Positions 9,671 to 21,358 are shown, counted from the stretch's first letter. The stretch: DNA of 64,000 bases from Pandoraea anhela (GCF_902459655.1 NZ_CABPSB010000015.1:85184-149183); one strand, 5' to 3'. Notes: generated from the sequence alone by a model not told the origin. Numbers and translations: made by a program.

Positions 9671-10210
9671 TCAGTTACGGAACGGGAATTTGAACGCCGA
9701 CAGAAGAGCCTTGGCTTCTTCGTCAGTCTTCGCAGTCGTGGTGATGCTGATGTTCAGACCACGCAGTGCGTCGATTTTGTCGTACTCGATTTCGGGGAAG
9801 ATGATCTGTTCCTTCACACCGATGTTGTAGTTGCCACGACCGTCGAACGCACGACCCGAAATACCACGGAAGTCACGCACGCGCGGCAGAGCCACGGTGA
9901 TGAAACGATCCAGGAATTCGAACATACGCTCGCCGCGCAGCGTCACCATCGTACCGATCGGGTAACCTTCGCGGATCTTGAAACCGGCGATAGCCTTGCG
10001 AGCCTTCGTCACCACCGGCTTCTGGCCGGCGATCTTCGTCAGGTCGCCAACGGCGTGCTCAATGATCTTCTTGTCAGCGACGGCTTGACCAAGGCCCATG
10101 TTCAGGGTGATCTTGGTGATGCGCGGCACTTCCATGACGGACTTGTAACCGAACTGCTTCGTGAGCTCGGCGACAATCTTGTCCTTATAGAATTCTTGCA
10201 AACGGGCCAT
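9671..10210 (-). CDS. rplE: 50S ribosomal protein L5
   Basis: L5 binds 5S rRNA and forms bridge B1b to the 30S head. The 179-residue product begins [16 protein letters not shown] and includes [16 protein letters not shown], the family signature, and [18 protein letters not shown]. It lies between rplX and rpsN with short gaps. Confidence 0.98.
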   Translation of the reverse strand: MARLQEFYKDKIVAELTKQFGYKSVMEVPRITKITLNMGLGQAVADKKIIEHAVGDLTKIAGQKPVVTKARKAIAGFKIREGYPIGTMVTLRGERMFEFLDRFITVALPRVRDFRGISGRAFDGRGNYNIGVKEQIIFPEIEYDKIDALRGLNISITTTAKTDEEAKALLSAFKFPFRN

Positions 10211-10229
10211 TATCTATACTCCCTGCGAC

Positions 10230-10538
10230 TTAGGCACCGACGACCGCACCGGTCGTCTTGAGGAAGCGGACCTTCTTGCCGTCTTCGACCTTGATGCCCA
10301 CGCGCGACGGCTTGCCATTGGCATCCACCAGCGCCACGTTCGAAACGTGGATCGGCATCGTCTTGTCGACCACGCCACCTTGCGTGCCCTTCATCGGGTT
10401 CGGCTTCACGTGCTTCTTGGCAACGTTCACGCCCTCGACGACCAGCTTGTCACCATCAACGGCCAGAACCGTGCCACGCTTGGCCTTGTCCTTACCCGTC
10501 AGAACGATGACTTGGTCACCCTTGCGAATCTTGTTCAT
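10230..10538 (-). CDS. rplX: 50S ribosomal protein L24
   Basis: L24 initiates 50S assembly. The 102-residue protein has the KOW motif ([19 protein letters not shown]) at its N-terminus and [11 protein letters not shown] in the middle. It is preceded by rplN with a 12-bp gap and is the second gene of the spc cluster. Confidence 0.98.
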   Translation of the reverse strand: MNKIRKGDQVIVLTGKDKAKRGTVLAVDGDKLVVEGVNVAKKHVKPNPMKGTQGGVVDKTMPIHVSNVALVDANGKPSRVGIKVEDGKKVRFLKTTGAVVGA

Positions 10539-10549
10539 GTGTCGGCTCC

Positions 10550-10918
10550 TTACAGCACTTCCGGGGCCAGCGACACGATCTTCATGAAGCGTTCGGTACG
10601 CAGTTCACGCGTAACCGGCCCGAAGATACGGGTGCCGATCGGCTCGAGCTTGGTGTTAAGCAGCACGGCGGCGTTGCCGTCGAATTTGACCAGCGAGCCG
10701 TCCTGGCGACGCACGCCCTTGGCGGTGCGCACGACCACTGCGTTGTAGATTTCGCCCTTCTTGACGCGACCACGCGGGGCAGCATCCTTCACGCTGACCT
10801 TGATGATGTCGCCAATGCCGGCGTAGCGACGCTTGGAGCCGCCCAGCACCTTGATGCACATCACTTCGCGCGCACCGGTGTTGTCGGCTACTTCGAGCCG
10901 GGTTTCAGTTTGAATCAT
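10550..10918 (-). CDS. rplN: 50S ribosomal protein L14
   Basis: L14 sits at the subunit interface in bridge B5. The 122-residue product begins [18 protein letters not shown], and the ATG at 10918 matches the family start. The open frame extends 21 codons further upstream without homology. It contains [13 protein letters not shown]-like and [13 protein letters not shown] segments. It is the first gene after a 265-bp gap that carries a strong promoter, as in the E. coli spc operon. Confidence 0.98.
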   Translation of the reverse strand: MIQTETRLEVADNTGAREVMCIKVLGGSKRRYAGIGDIIKVSVKDAAPRGRVKKGEIYNAVVVRTAKGVRRQDGSLVKFDGNAAVLLNTKLEPIGTRIFGPVTRELRTERFMKIVSLAPEVL

Positions 10919-11121
10919 GGTGTTATCTTCCCAACTTAATCCGACACATAAGCGTCGGTCAGTCTTGGTCCCCGTCAGCACCGAATAGTGCCGTTTGGGT
11001 TGAGTCGTTCAAAAGTGGACAACCTTGCTACCTCGTCCAGACCCGTAGAGGATACGAATCGGCTTCGGAAGCCATCCACTCCCTTGCGAAACCAAAGACC
11101 GGTTTTGGCGAAAGAAGCGGA

Positions 11122-11155
11122 AAGTCCGGAATTATACAATGATAATTCCGGACTT
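11122..11155. repeat. 14-bp perfect inverted repeat in the rpsQ-rplN gap
   Basis: AAGTCCGGAATTAT (11122-11135) and ATAATTCCGGACTT (11142-11155) form a perfect 14-bp repeat around a 6-nt loop. There is no T run after it on either strand, so it is not a typical terminator. The -10 of the predicted spc promoter lies inside it. Confidence 0.85.
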
Positions 11156-11159
11156 GCAA
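11131..11159 (-). promoter_or_regulatory. spc promoter upstream of rplN
   Basis: The minus strand has TTGCAA (11154-11159), a 17-bp spacer and a perfect TATAAT (11131-11136). A second possible -35, TTGACT, lies five bases upstream. It is about 210 bp before rplN, in the longest gap of this cluster, and corresponds to the place of the E. coli spc promoter. An inverted repeat covers the spacer and the -10. Confidence 0.75.
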
Positions 11160-11183
11160 GTCAAGCCTTCGCTTCAGACTGCC

Positions 11184-11456
11184 TTAGATGATACGGGCAG
11201 CTTCCACGAGACGGGCAACCGTCCAGGCCTTGGTCTTCGACAGCGGACGGGATTCTTGAATCTCGACCAGGTCGCCTTCCTTGTACTGGTTGGTTTCGTC
11301 GTGCGCGTGATACTTCTTCGAGCGCACGATGTACTTGCCGTAGAGCGGGTGCTTCATTTGACGCTCGATCAGCACGGTAACCGTCTTGTCCATCTTATCG
11401 CTGACGACGCGACCAACGAGGGTACGCTTCAGCGAAGTCTTAGCGGTATCGTTCAT
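11184..11456 (-). CDS. rpsQ: 30S ribosomal protein S17
   Basis: S17 is a primary 16S binder with an OB fold. The 90-residue product contains [20 protein letters not shown] and [19 protein letters not shown]. It overlaps rpmC by 4 bp (ATGA), so the two are coupled. It is the last S10-cluster gene before the spc promoter. Confidence 0.98.
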   Translation of the reverse strand: MNDTAKTSLKRTLVGRVVSDKMDKTVTVLIERQMKHPLYGKYIVRSKKYHAHDETNQYKEGDLVEIQESRPLSKTKAWTVARLVEAARII

Positions 11457-11647
11457 TTCTGGCTCGCCTTCTCAGTCAACACGGTACGCACACGCGCGAT
11501 GTCCTTGCGCACCTTCTTCAGCTGGCTGGTGTTGCTCAGCTGTTGGGTGCCCGCTTGCATGCGAAGACCGAATTGGGCCTTCAACAGATCCGACAGTTCC
11601 TTGTTCAGGCCGTCGACATCCTTGGCACGAAGTTCGGATGCTTTCAT
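11453..11647 (-). CDS. rpmC: 50S ribosomal protein L29
   Basis: L29 is a two-helix protein at the tunnel exit, near L23, where trigger factor and SRP dock. The 64-residue product begins [18 protein letters not shown] and has [25 protein letters not shown]. It lies between rplP (14 bp) and rpsQ (4-bp overlap). Confidence 0.98.
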   Translation of the reverse strand: MKASELRAKDVDGLNKELSDLLKAQFGLRMQAGTQQLSNTSQLKKVRKDIARVRTVLTEKASQK

Positions 11648-11661
11648 TTCAAATTCTCCCT

Positions 11662-12078
11662 TCAGGCGCCAAGGCGACGTACGAAGAACGTCGTCTGAAT
11701 CGGCAGCTTGGCTGCGGCCAGGCGGAACGCCTCGCGCGCCAGCGCTTCATCCACACCGTCCATTTCGTACAGCATCTTGCCCGGCTGAATCTCGGCGACG
11801 TAGTACTCCGGGTTACCCTTACCGTTACCCATACGCACTTCTGCCGGCTTTTGCGAGATCGGCTTGTCCGGGAAGATACGGATCCAGATACGGCCGCCAC
11901 GCTTGATGTGGCGAGTCATGGCACGACGAGCAGCTTCGATTTGACGAGCCGTCAGACGACCACGACCGACCGCCTTCAGGCCGAATTCGCCGAACGACAC
12001 TTCGTTGCCACGGGTGGCGACGCCAGTGTTACGGCCCTTCTGCTCTTTGCGATACTTTCTGCGTTTCGGTTGCAGCAT
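11662..12078 (-). CDS. rplP: 50S ribosomal protein L16
   Basis: L16 helps position A- and P-site tRNA in the 50S subunit. The 138-residue product begins [17 protein letters not shown] and contains [23 protein letters not shown], a family signature, and the KLPIQTTF segment. It follows rpsC after 2 bp. Confidence 0.98.
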   Translation of the reverse strand: MLQPKRRKYRKEQKGRNTGVATRGNEVSFGEFGLKAVGRGRLTARQIEAARRAMTRHIKRGGRIWIRIFPDKPISQKPAEVRMGNGKGNPEYYVAEIQPGKMLYEMDGVDEALAREAFRLAAAKLPIQTTFFVRRLGA

Positions 12079-12080
12079 GA

Positions 12081-12884
12081 TTATTCTCCAGTCTTGGCGT
12101 CGCCTTCAGGCTTGCCAGCCGGACGGCGTGCACCACCGCGCTTCGCACCGGCCTTGTCGCCAGCATCGTCACGACGGGGGCGACGGTCGCCCGGACGCGC
12201 GTTGCGGCGCGGACGCTTTTCTTCGGCCGGCTCTTCAGCCACCGGTGCGTCGTTGCGGCCCAGCGTGTCACCCTTGTACACCCACACCTTGATACCGATG
12301 ATGCCGTACGTCGTCTTCGCTTCCGAGGTTGCGTAGTCGATGTCAGCGCGCAGGGTGTGCAGAGGCACACGACCTTCACGGTACCACTCGGTACGAGCGA
12401 TTTCGATGCCGTTCAGACGGCCAGCGCTCATGATCTTGATGCCCTGGGCACCCAGACGCATCGCGTTCTGCATCGCGCGCTTCATTGCGCGACGGAACAT
12501 GATACGGCGCTCGAGCTGCTGAGCGATCGAGTCGGCGATCAGCTGCGCATCGGTTTCCGGCTTGCGGATTTCTTCGATGTTCACGTGCACGGGCACGCCC
12601 ATGCGCTTTTGCAGCTCAGCCTTGAGGATTTCGATGTCCTCGCCCTTCTTGCCGATCACAACGCCCGGACGCGAGCTGAAAATCGTGATACGGGCATTCT
12701 TGGCCGGACGCTCGATGACCACACGGCCAACCGAAGCGTTCTTCAGCTTCTTCTTCAGGTAATCGCGAACGCCGATATCTTCCTGCAGCATTTTCGCGAA
12801 ATCCTGGTTGTTCGCGTACCAACGCGAAGCCCAGTTACGGCTGACAGCCAGACGGAAGCCAGTCGGATGAATTTTCTGTCCCAT
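12081..12884 (-). CDS. rpsC: 30S ribosomal protein S3
   Basis: S3 lines the mRNA entry channel. The core (about residues 1-210) begins [12 protein letters not shown] and includes a KH domain ([14 protein letters not shown]) and the S3 C-terminal domain with [20 protein letters not shown]. At 267 residues it is longer than the 233 of E. coli. The extra tail is rich in Arg, Pro, Gly and Asp (for example [15 protein letters not shown]) and probably disordered. Such tails are common in Burkholderiaceae. Confidence 0.98.
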   Translation of the reverse strand: MGQKIHPTGFRLAVSRNWASRWYANNQDFAKMLQEDIGVRDYLKKKLKNASVGRVVIERPAKNARITIFSSRPGVVIGKKGEDIEILKAELQKRMGVPVHVNIEEIRKPETDAQLIADSIAQQLERRIMFRRAMKRAMQNAMRLGAQGIKIMSAGRLNGIEIARTEWYREGRVPLHTLRADIDYATSEAKTTYGIIGIKVWVYKGDTLGRNDAPVAEEPAEEKRPRRNARPGDRRPRRDDAGDKAGAKRGGARRPAGKPEGDAKTGE

Positions 12885-12893
12885 CGTGACCCC

Positions 12894-13223
12894 TTAGTTG
12901 CCCAGCGTCACAGTGATGTGACAGGTTTGCTTCTCGATGCGGTTACCACGGCCCTTGGCGCGCGCGGTGAAACGCTTGAGCGAGGTCGCCTTGTCAACGT
13001 AGATGCCCTTAACGCGCAGCTCGTCGATGTCAGCACCTTCGTTGTGCTCGGCGTTGGCGATAGCCGACTCGAGCACCTTCTTGATGATGACCGCGGCCTT
13101 CTTCGGCGAGAAGGTCAGAACATTGAGTGCACGCTCCAGCGGCAGGCCGCGGATCTGGTCAGCGACCAGACGCGTCTTTTGCGCCGAGATGCGAGCACCG
13201 CGATGAATTGCTTTCACTTCCAT
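12894..13223 (-). CDS. rplV: 50S ribosomal protein L22
   Basis: L22 lines the peptide exit tunnel, and changes in its beta hairpin give macrolide resistance. The 109-residue product begins [20 protein letters not shown] and ends [11 protein letters not shown]. The ATG at 13223 matches the family start; an open frame upstream to 13295 has no homology. The hairpin region looks ordinary ([12 protein letters not shown]). Confidence 0.98.
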   Translation of the reverse strand: MEVKAIHRGARISAQKTRLVADQIRGLPLERALNVLTFSPKKAAVIIKKVLESAIANAEHNEGADIDELRVKGIYVDKATSLKRFTARAKGRGNRIEKQTCHITVTLGN

Positions 13224-13233
13224 GATCGGCCCC

Positions 13234-13509
13234 TTATTTCTTCGCCTTCTTGTCGGCCGCATGGCCCTTGAAGGTACGGGTAAGTGCGAACTCACCCAGC
13301 TTGTGGCCGACCATGTTTTCCGTCACGTACACCGGCACGTGTTGACGGCCATTGTGTACGGCGATCGTCAGGCCGATGAAATCGGGCAGGACGGTCGAAC
13401 GACGCGACCAGGTCTTGATCGGCTTCTTGTCACGCGATGCGGCTGCTGCTTCCACCTTCTTCAGCAGATGAGCGTCGCAAAACGGACCTTTTTTAACAGA
13501 ACGAGTCAT
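13234..13509 (-). CDS. rpsS: 30S ribosomal protein S19
   Basis: S19 pairs with S13 in the 30S head. The 91-residue product begins [18 protein letters not shown] and carries [21 protein letters not shown] and [15 protein letters not shown], the S19 signature. It lies between rplB and rplV with 10- to 13-bp gaps. Confidence 0.98.
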   Translation of the reverse strand: MTRSVKKGPFCDAHLLKKVEAAAASRDKKPIKTWSRRSTVLPDFIGLTIAVHNGRQHVPVYVTENMVGHKLGEFALTRTFKGHAADKKAKK

Positions 13510-13522
13510 TTGCTAGCTCCAA

Positions 13523-14350
13523 TTAACGCTTCTTGCGACGCTGAACGATCATGCTGTCGGTGCGCTTGGTCGAGCGGGTACGCTTACCCTTGGTATGCTG
13601 ACCCCACGGGCTGACCGGATGACGACCAGCAGCCGTACGACCTTCACCACCACCGTGCGGGTGATCCACCGGGTTCATCGCCACACCGCGAACGGTCGGG
13701 CGAATACCGCGCCAACGCTTCGCACCGGCCTTGCCCAGTTGGCGCAGGCTGTGCTCTTCGTTACCGACTTCACCGATGGTCGCGCGGCACTCGATGTGCA
13801 CACGACGCACTTCACCCGAACGCAGACGCACTTGAGCGTACGTGCCTTCGCGTGCCAGCAGCATTGCCGACGTACCGGCGGCGCGGGCGATTTGCGCGCC
13901 CTTGCCCGGCAGCAGTTCGATGCCGTGGATCGTCGTACCGACCGGAATGTTACGGATCGGCAGCGTGTTGCCAGCCTTGATCGGAGCTTCCGAGCCGCTC
14001 ACCACTTGCTGGCCGACGGTCATGCCCTTCGGTGCAAGGATGTAACGACGCTCGCCGTCGGCGTAGCACAGCAGGGCGATGTTCGCGCTGCGGTTCGGGT
14101 CATACTCAAGACGCTCGACCTTCGCCGTGATGCCGTCCTTGTTACGACGGAAATCGACGATACGGTAGTGCTGCTTGTGACCGCCACCCATGTGACGGGT
14201 GGTGATGTGACCGTTGTTGTTACGGCCAGCGGTCTTGCTCTTGGTATCGAGCAACGGGGCGAACGGCTTGCCCTTATGCAGATCCTTGTTGACGACCTTG
14301 ACCAGCGAACGGCGGCCCGGCGACGTCGGTTTCGTTTTGACGAGTGCCAT
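13523..14350 (-). CDS. rplB: 50S ribosomal protein L2
   Basis: L2 is needed for subunit joining and peptidyl transferase activity. The 275-residue product has [21 protein letters not shown] in the N-terminal RNA-binding domain. The conserved histidine signature [13 protein letters not shown] lies near the C-terminus. It follows rplW directly. Confidence 0.98.
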   Translation of the reverse strand: MALVKTKPTSPGRRSLVKVVNKDLHKGKPFAPLLDTKSKTAGRNNNGHITTRHMGGGHKQHYRIVDFRRNKDGITAKVERLEYDPNRSANIALLCYADGERRYILAPKGMTVGQQVVSGSEAPIKAGNTLPIRNIPVGTTIHGIELLPGKGAQIARAAGTSAMLLAREGTYAQVRLRSGEVRRVHIECRATIGEVGNEEHSLRQLGKAGAKRWRGIRPTVRGVAMNPVDHPHGGGEGRTAAGRHPVSPWGQHTKGKRTRSTKRTDSMIVQRRKKR

Positions 14351-14352
14351 GA

Positions 14353-14667
14353 TTACTTGGCCTCCGCTTCAAAATTGATTTCCTGACCCGGCTTCAAGCT
14401 CACGTAAGCCTTCTTCTCGTGGTCGCGACGACCCATGAAGCGGCCAAAGCGCTTTTGCTTGCCCTTACGGTTCAGGATTTGCACCGACTCGACTTCAACC
14501 TTGAAGAGAAGCTCAACCGCAGCCTTCACTTCTTGCTTGTTCGCGTCGCGTGCAACTTGGAACACCACTTGTTCATTCTTGTCAGCCACCAGCGTCGCCT
14601 TCTCAGAGATCACCGGCGCGAGCAAGACCTGGTACAGACGATGGTCGTTTTTACGCACGTCGCTCAT
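14353..14667 (-). CDS. rplW: 50S ribosomal protein L23
   Basis: L23 is the tunnel-exit docking site for trigger factor, SRP and SecY. The 104-residue product contains [39 protein letters not shown] and [13 protein letters not shown]. It overlaps the end of rplD by 4 bp (ATGA), consistent with coupling. Confidence 0.98.
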   Translation of the reverse strand: MSDVRKNDHRLYQVLLAPVISEKATLVADKNEQVVFQVARDANKQEVKAAVELLFKVEVESVQILNRKGKQKRFGRFMGRRDHEKKAYVSLKPGQEINFEAEAK

Positions 14668-15284
14668 GACAGCATCTCCTCAATCTTGGCGATCGCGCCC
14701 TTCGTCAGCAGCACCTTCTTGAAGTAGATGAGCGACAGCGGGTCGGCGAAACGCGGCTCGGTGACGGCGACGTGAGCCAGATTGCGCGAGGCCAGGAACA
14801 GGTTCTCGTCCACGCTATCCGTGATCAGCAGCACCGACTCAAGACCCATGGCCTTGATCTTTTCAGCGAGCAGTTTGGTCTTCGGGGCATCAAGCTTGAT
14901 GTCTTCGACGACCGACAGACGACCTTCACGGGCGAGCTGCGACAGAATCGAGCACACACCGGCGCGGTACATCTTCTTGTTGACCTTGTGGGTGAAGTTC
15001 TCTTCCGGCGAATTCGGGAAGATACGGCCACCGCCGCGCCACAGCGGGCTCGACGACATACCGGCACGAGCGCGGCCCGTACCCTTCTGACGCCACGGCT
15101 TCTTCGTCGTGTGCTTGACCTGTTCACGGTCCTTCTGCGCACGGTTGCCGCTGCGGGCGTTGGCTTGATAAGCCACCACGACCTGATGGATCAGCGCTTC
15201 GTTGTAGTCACGGCCGAACACGACGTCCGACGCGTTGACAGCAGCGCCTTCCTGACCTTGCTCATTCAGGAGCTTCAGTTCCAT
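14664..15284 (-). CDS. rplD: 50S ribosomal protein L4
   Basis: L4 reaches into the peptide tunnel and in gammaproteobacteria represses the S10 operon. The 206-residue product contains [26 protein letters not shown], the tunnel-loop signature, and [15 protein letters not shown]. Whether L4 controls the hairpin leader before rplC is unknown. It lies between rplC and rplW. Confidence 0.98.
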   Translation of the reverse strand: MELKLLNEQGQEGAAVNASDVVFGRDYNEALIHQVVVAYQANARSGNRAQKDREQVKHTTKKPWRQKGTGRARAGMSSSPLWRGGGRIFPNSPEENFTHKVNKKMYRAGVCSILSQLAREGRLSVVEDIKLDAPKTKLLAEKIKAMGLESVLLITDSVDENLFLASRNLAHVAVTEPRFADPLSLIYFKKVLLTKGAIAKIEEMLS

Positions 15285-15286
15285 TG

Positions 15287-15943
15287 TTACGCTCCCTTCG
15301 CGAGTTTGGCTTTGACGGCCGAGGTCACGAAAACCTTGCCTTCGTTAGCGCCCGGAACGGCGCCCTTCACGAAGATCAGGCCACGTTCAGCGTCAATGCG
15401 CGCGATTTCGAGATTCTGCACCGTCGTGGTGACATCACCCAGGTGACCCGTCATGCGCTTACCCGGGAACACACGGCCCGGATCCTGCGCCATACCGATC
15501 GAACCCGGCACGTTGTGCGAACGCGAGTTACCGTGCGATGCGCGGCCCGAAGCGAAGTTGTAACGCTTGATGGTACCGGCGTAGCCCTTACCGATCGAGA
15601 TGCCTTGCACGTCGACCTTCTGGCCCACTTGGAACAGATCGACGCCAACGACTGCGCCCGGCTGCAGTTCAGCAGCTTTAGCAGCGTCAACGCGGAATTC
15701 CTTGAGGATTTCACCGGCTTCGACACCCGCTTTCGCGAAGTGACCGGCGGCGGCTTTGACCACGCGCGTGGCGCGGCGATTGCCGAAAGTGACTTGAACG
15801 GCGGTGTAGCCGTCCGTTTCATCCGTCTTGATTTGCGTCACACGGTTGTTAGACACGTCGAGCACGGTGACGGGAATCGAATCACCGTCATCCGTGAAAA
15901 TACGCGTCATGCCAACCTTGCGACCGACAAGGCCAAGGCTCAT
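15287..15943 (-). CDS. rplC: 50S ribosomal protein L3
   Basis: L3 binds the 3' end of 23S rRNA and approaches the peptidyl transferase centre. The 218-residue product begins [16 protein letters not shown] and contains [20 protein letters not shown] and [19 protein letters not shown]. The ATG at 15943 follows GGAG at six bases; an open frame upstream lacks homology. It is the first gene after a promoter and hairpin that separate it from rpsJ. Confidence 0.98.
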   Translation of the reverse strand: MSLGLVGRKVGMTRIFTDDGDSIPVTVLDVSNNRVTQIKTDETDGYTAVQVTFGNRRATRVVKAAAGHFAKAGVEAGEILKEFRVDAAKAAELQPGAVVGVDLFQVGQKVDVQGISIGKGYAGTIKRYNFASGRASHGNSRSHNVPGSIGMAQDPGRVFPGKRMTGHLGDVTTTVQNLEIARIDAERGLIFVKGAVPGANEGKVFVTSAVKAKLAKGA

Positions 15944-15986
15944 GATTTTCTCCATTCCCGACTGCGATTGGCCGGGGCTAAATGAC

Positions 15987-16018
15987 AAAAGGATGGTCCA
16001 CGGACGTGGGCCATCTTT
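15987..16018 (-). promoter_or_regulatory. Leader hairpin, possible attenuator, before rplC
   Basis: On the minus strand AAAGATGGCCCACG pairs with CGTGGACCATCCTTT, with one bulge and one mismatch, and is followed by a T-rich stretch (TTTTGTCATTT). It lies between the predicted promoter (16042-16070) and rplC. A stem followed by T suggests an attenuator, but the ligand is unknown. Confidence 0.5.
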
Positions 16019-16041
16019 TCAAAACTACACTTGAGCCCGCC

Positions 16042-16070
16042 ATTATAGGCGGACTTTTATCGCTTGACAA
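16042..16070 (-). promoter_or_regulatory. Strong promoter between rpsJ and rplC
   Basis: The minus strand has TTGTCA (16065-16070), a 17-bp spacer and a perfect TATAAT (16042-16047). It starts about 80 bp after the rpsJ stop and 25 bp after the hairpin at 16092-16125. It would start a transcript for rplC and downstream S10 genes separately from rpsJ. Confidence 0.75.
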
Positions 16071-16087
16071 GTGTTGCTAAATCACAT

Positions 16088-16125
16088 AACAAAAGCCCCG
16101 CCGGGTCCAGCATTGGCGGGGCTTT
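16088..16125 (-). terminator. Terminator after rpsJ
   Basis: AAAGCCCCGCC (16092-16102) pairs perfectly with GGCGGGGCTTT (16115-16125) around a 12-nt loop, and the minus strand continues TTGTTATG. The stem is strong; the T run is interrupted. It would close the tuf-rpsJ transcript. Confidence 0.7.
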
Positions 16126-16149
16126 CGAGAGCGAAACCGCTCGCAAGCC

Positions 16150-16461
16150 TTACTGCAGCTTGATTTCAACGTCGACGCCGGCCGGCAGGTCCAGCTTCAT
16201 CAGCGCGTCGACGGTCTTGTCCGTCGGATCGACGATGTCCATCAGGCGCTGGTGCGTACGGATTTCGAGCTGGTCGCGCGACGTCTTGTTCACGTGCGGC
16301 GAACGCAGGATGTCGAAACGCTCGATGCGCGTCGGCAGGGGCACCGGGCCCTTGACGATTGCGCCGGTGCGCTTGGCGGTTTCGACGATTTCGGCTGCCG
16401 ACTGGTCGATCAGGCGATAGTCGAAAGCCTTCAGGCGGATGCGAATCTTTTGGTTTTGCAT
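16150..16461 (-). CDS. rpsJ: 30S ribosomal protein S10
   Basis: S10 is both a 30S head protein and NusE, the NusB partner in antitermination. The 103-residue product begins [19 protein letters not shown] and contains the family signature [23 protein letters not shown]. It follows tuf by 120 bp. A terminator and a new promoter follow, so here it belongs to the str transcript rather than leading the S10 cluster. Confidence 0.98.
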   Translation of the reverse strand: MQNQKIRIRLKAFDYRLIDQSAAEIVETAKRTGAIVKGPVPLPTRIERFDILRSPHVNKTSRDQLEIRTHQRLMDIVDPTDKTVDALMKLDLPAGVDVEIKLQ

Positions 16462-16580
16462 GGAAATTCTCCAAAGAGCGTGGCAACCCTCGTTCGGGCG
16501 CCGGGTAAATCACAAAGAGCGAAAAAACCTGTCGGAAACGGGCGCCGGCGAACCGGCATCCCGTTTCGTCGAATCCTCGA

Positions 16581-17789
<1,209 letters not shown>

Positions 17790-17870
17790 TTCCGAATCCT
17801 CAGATACTGAATAGACGATTAAACAGTGAGTTAGGCGCCGCACCGAACGATGCGGCACCTTTCAAATCAA

Positions 17871-19973
17871 TTACTTGCTCTTGCTGCTGATGATGGCTTC
17901 GCTCACGTTCTTCGGAGCTTCAGCGTAGTGCTTGAACTCCATCGAGTACGTGGCGCGACCTTGCGTCAGCGAACGCAGCGACGTCGAGTAGCCGAACATT
18001 TCCGACAGCGGAACTTCAGCGCGCACGATCTTGCCGCCGCCGACCATGTCGTCCATGCCCTGCACGATACCGCGACGGCTCGACAAGTCGCCCATCACGT
18101 TACCCATGTAGTCTTCCGGCGTTTCCACTTCCACGGCCATCATCGGCTCGAGAATGACCGGGCTTGCGCGGCGCATGGCTTCCTTGAAAGCCATCGAACC
18201 GGCCATGCGGAACGCGTTTTCGTTCGAGTCCACATCGTGGTACGAACCGAACGTCAGGTGAACCGTGACGTCGACCACCGGGAAGCCGGCGAGAACACCG
18301 CTCTTGAGGGTGTCTTGAATACCCTTGTCGACGGCCGGGATGAATTCACGCGGAATCACACCACCCTTGATCTCGTCCAGGAACTTGTAGCCAGCGCCCT
18401 GCTCGCTCGGCTCAAGCGTAATGACAGCGTGACCGAACTGGCCGCGACCGCCCGACTGCTTGACGAACTTGCCTTCGACGTCCGCTGCCGACTTGCGAAT
18501 GGTTTCGCGGTAGGCAACCTGCGGTGCGCCGATGTTGGCTTCCACGCCGAATTCGCGCTTCATACGGTCCACCAGAATTTCGAGGTGGAGCTCGCCCATA
18601 CCCGAAATGATGGTCTGACCCGATTCTTCATCGGTATGCACGCGGAACGACGGATCTTCCTGCGCCAGGCGGTTCAGGGCGAGGCCCATCTTTTCCTGGT
18701 CGGCCTTGGTCTTCGGCTCGACAGCCTGCGAAATCACCGGCTCCGGGAACACCATGCGCTCGAGCACGATCGGTGCCGACGGATCGCACAGCGTGTCGCC
18801 CGTGGTGGCGTCCTTCAGACCGACGGCAGCGGCGATGTCACCAGCGCGCACTTCCTCGATTTCTTCACGCTGGTTCGCGTGCATCTGCACGATACGGCCC
18901 AGGCGTTCCTTCTTGCCCTTGACCGAGTTCAGCAGCGTGTCGCCCTTGTTCACGACGCCCGAATAGACGCGGAAGAAGATCAGCTGACCGACGAACGGGT
19001 CCGTCATGATCTTGAACGCCAGCGACGAGAACTTCTCGTCGTCCGAAGCCTTACGCTCGGCCGGCTGTTCCTTCTCGTCCGTACCCTTGACCGGCGGAAT
19101 GTCGACCGGCGACGGCAGGAAGTCGATCACGGCGTCCAGCATACGCTGCACACCCTTGTTCTTGAACGCGGTACCGCACAGCATCGGCTGGATTTCGCAA
19201 GCGATGGTACGCAGGCGAATGCCTTCGATGATGTCAGCCTCGGAGAGGTCGCCCTCTTCCAGGTACTTGTTCATCATCTCTTCGCTCGACTCGGCAGCGG
19301 CCTCGACCATGCCTTCGCGCCACTTCTTGGCTTCTTCTTGCAGCTCGGCCGGAATGTCGACGTAGTCGAACTTCATGCCTTGCGAAGCTTCGTCCCAAAT
19401 GATCGCCTTCATCTTGATGAGGTCGACCACGCCCTTGAAGTTTTCTTCGGCGCCGATCGGCACCACCACCGGCACCGGGTTTGCCTTCAGGCGAGTCTTC
19501 AGCTGGTCGTAGACCTTGAAGAAGTTCGCGCCGGTACGGTCCATCTTGTTGACGAACGCCAGACGCGGCACGCCGTACTTGTTGGCCTGACGCCAAACGG
19601 TTTCCGACTGGGGCTGCACGCCACCCACGGCGCAATACACCATGCAGGCGCCATCGAGAACACGCATCGAGCGCTCGACTTCAATCGTGAAGTCGACGTG
19701 ACCCGGGGTATCGATGATGTTGATGCGGTGCTTTTGATAGTTGTTCGCCATGCCGGACCAGAAGCAGGTCGTGGCAGCCGACGTAATCGTAATGCCACGC
19801 TCTTGTTCCTGCTCCATCCAGTCCATCGTCGCCGCGCCATCGTGCACTTCACCGATTTTGTGGTTCACACCGGTGTAGAACAAAATGCGCTCGGTCGTCG
19901 TGGTTTTACCTGCGTCGATGTGAGCGCTAATACCGATGTTGCGGTAGCGCTCGATAGGGGTTGTACGAGCCAC
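17871..19973 (-). CDS. fusA: Elongation factor G
   Basis: EF-G drives translocation and, with RRF, ribosome recycling. The 700-residue product begins [20 protein letters not shown]. It has GTPase motifs [10 protein letters not shown] (G1), DTPGHVDF (G3) and NKMDRTGA (G4), then domains II-V, including the domain [14 protein letters not shown] block. Length and motifs fit the ordinary bacterial type. It lies between rpsG and tuf in a standard str cluster. Confidence 0.98.
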   Translation of the reverse strand: MARTTPIERYRNIGISAHIDAGKTTTTERILFYTGVNHKIGEVHDGAATMDWMEQEQERGITITSAATTCFWSGMANNYQKHRINIIDTPGHVDFTIEVERSMRVLDGACMVYCAVGGVQPQSETVWRQANKYGVPRLAFVNKMDRTGANFFKVYDQLKTRLKANPVPVVVPIGAEENFKGVVDLIKMKAIIWDEASQGMKFDYVDIPAELQEEAKKWREGMVEAAAESSEEMMNKYLEEGDLSEADIIEGIRLRTIACEIQPMLCGTAFKNKGVQRMLDAVIDFLPSPVDIPPVKGTDEKEQPAERKASDDEKFSSLAFKIMTDPFVGQLIFFRVYSGVVNKGDTLLNSVKGKKERLGRIVQMHANQREEIEEVRAGDIAAAVGLKDATTGDTLCDPSAPIVLERMVFPEPVISQAVEPKTKADQEKMGLALNRLAQEDPSFRVHTDEESGQTIISGMGELHLEILVDRMKREFGVEANIGAPQVAYRETIRKSAADVEGKFVKQSGGRGQFGHAVITLEPSEQGAGYKFLDEIKGGVIPREFIPAVDKGIQDTLKSGVLAGFPVVDVTVHLTFGSYHDVDSNENAFRMAGSMAFKEAMRRASPVILEPMMAVEVETPEDYMGNVMGDLSSRRGIVQGMDDMVGGGKIVRAEVPLSEMFGYSTSLRSLTQGRATYSMEFKHYAEAPKNVSEAIISSKSK

Positions 19974-20090
19974 TTTAAGCCTCTTTCAATGTAGCCGCCA
20001 TTTTTGAGGGGGCTACTAACACAAACGGGCGAGGCGCAATTTCTCATGCGCACCCGCCCCGGTTTCTGCTCTAGGTACTGCTTGCCAGCG

Positions 20091-20561
20091 TCAGAAGCGG
20101 AAGTGCGAGAATGCCTTGTTGGCTTCGGCCATGCGGTGAACTTCGTCACGCTTCTTCATGGCGCCGCCACGGCCTTCCGAGGCTTCGATCAGCTCGCCTG
20201 CGAGGCGCAGGGCCATCGACTTCTCGCTACGCTTTTTCGCGGCCTCACGCAACCAACGCATCGCCAATGCCATACGACGCGACGGACGCACTTCGACCGG
20301 AACCTGATAGTTTGCACCGCCAACACGGCGGCTCTTGACTTCCACCACCGGCTTCACGTTACCGAGAGCGGTGTTGAAGACTTCCAGCGGATCCTTGCCC
20401 GCCTTGGTTTGGATCTGCTCGAAAGCACCATAAACGATGCGCTCTGCCACCGACTTCTTGCCGGCAAGCATGAGCACGTTCATGAATTTAGCGACATCAA
20501 CGTTGCCGAACTTCGGATCGGGCAACACTTCGCGCTTGGGGACTTCGCGACGACGCGGCAT
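20091..20561 (-). CDS. rpsG: 30S ribosomal protein S7
   Basis: S7 nucleates assembly of the 30S head and is the str-operon regulator in E. coli. The 156-residue product begins [19 protein letters not shown] and contains the signature [20 protein letters not shown], ending [11 protein letters not shown]. The ATG at 20561 follows GGAAG at four to five bases; an open frame upstream to 20606 has no homology. It lies 126 bp after rpsL and 118 bp before fusA. Confidence 0.98.
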   Translation of the reverse strand: MPRRREVPKREVLPDPKFGNVDVAKFMNVLMLAGKKSVAERIVYGAFEQIQTKAGKDPLEVFNTALGNVKPVVEVKSRRVGGANYQVPVEVRPSRRMALAMRWLREAAKKRSEKSMALRLAGELIEASEGRGGAMKKRDEVHRMAEANKAFSHFRF

Positions 20562-20687
20562 GATTTCTTCCTTAATAAATTCAGTCGGAGCCTGGCTCCA
20601 GGCCACCTACTAGCCGATTTTCGGCCGAGTGACCACTTACTCAGTGACGATGTACCACCATCACCGAACGTATATCCGCTAAGCCGC

Positions 20688-21062
20688 TTAGGCCTTCGGA
20701 CGCTTCGCGCCGTACTTCGAACGGGCTTGCTTACGGTCCTTGACGCCTTGCGTGTCGAGGCTACCGCGCACCATGTGGTAACGCACACCCGGCAAGTCCT
20801 TCACACGACCGCCGCGAATCAGCACGACCGAGTGTTCCTGCAGGTTGTGGCCTTCACCGCCGATGTACGAAATGACTTCGAAACCGTTCGTCAGGCGCAC
20901 CTTGGCAACCTTACGCAGAGCGGAGTTCGGCTTCTTCGGCGTCGTGGTGTACACACGGGTGCACACGCCGCGACGCTGCGGGCAGTCCTGCAGTGCCGGG
21001 CTCTTGCTCTTGATTTGAGCAGAGGTGCGCGGCTTGCGGACCAATTGGTTAATCGTTGGCAT
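20688..21062 (-). CDS. rpsL: 30S ribosomal protein S12
   Basis: S12 sits at the decoding centre and controls accuracy. The 124-residue product contains [15 protein letters not shown] and [12 protein letters not shown]. Lys43 and Lys88, the common streptomycin-resistance sites, are both the wild-type lysine, so no classical rpsL resistance change is present. It is the first gene of the str cluster, with a strong promoter 165 bp upstream. Confidence 0.98.
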   Translation of the reverse strand: MPTINQLVRKPRTSAQIKSKSPALQDCPQRRGVCTRVYTTTPKKPNSALRKVAKVRLTNGFEVISYIGGEGHNLQEHSVVLIRGGRVKDLPGVRYHMVRGSLDTQGVKDRKQARSKYGAKRPKA

Positions 21063-21227
21063 TGTGATTTCCTAAACGTGTCAAAAGCATGAAAGCCAAG
21101 GCGGGCCGACATGCGACTTTACTGCGTACTCTCCAGCAGACCTTGCGGATTCTCCGCATCTAAACGCTTGATGCATAAGCATTTTGCATTAGGCACGGGC
21201 ATACCGCCGGAAAAACCGGAGCCTGCG

Positions 21228-21256
21228 ACTATACCTGCACCCTACGCAAGTGTCAA
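21228..21256 (-). promoter_or_regulatory. str-cluster promoter upstream of rpsL
   Basis: On the minus strand a consensus TTGACA (21251-21256) is followed after 17 bp by TATAGT (21228-21233), five of six matches. It is the best promoter in the rpsL-mocR divergent region (21063-21439) and leaves a leader of about 160 nt before rpsL. Confidence 0.85.
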
Positions 21257-21358
21257 CGTGGTTGCGCGCAAATTTCCCGCGTAAGTCGTTGATTGTTAAC
21301 GTCTGAACATCGATTCAGGCACCCGCCCAAGATGCGGCGCCCCCCTCAAATTCAAGAC

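Noticed and set aside
20688-21062. Streptomycin-resistance change in S12
   Set aside because: Lys43 and Lys88 are the wild-type lysines.
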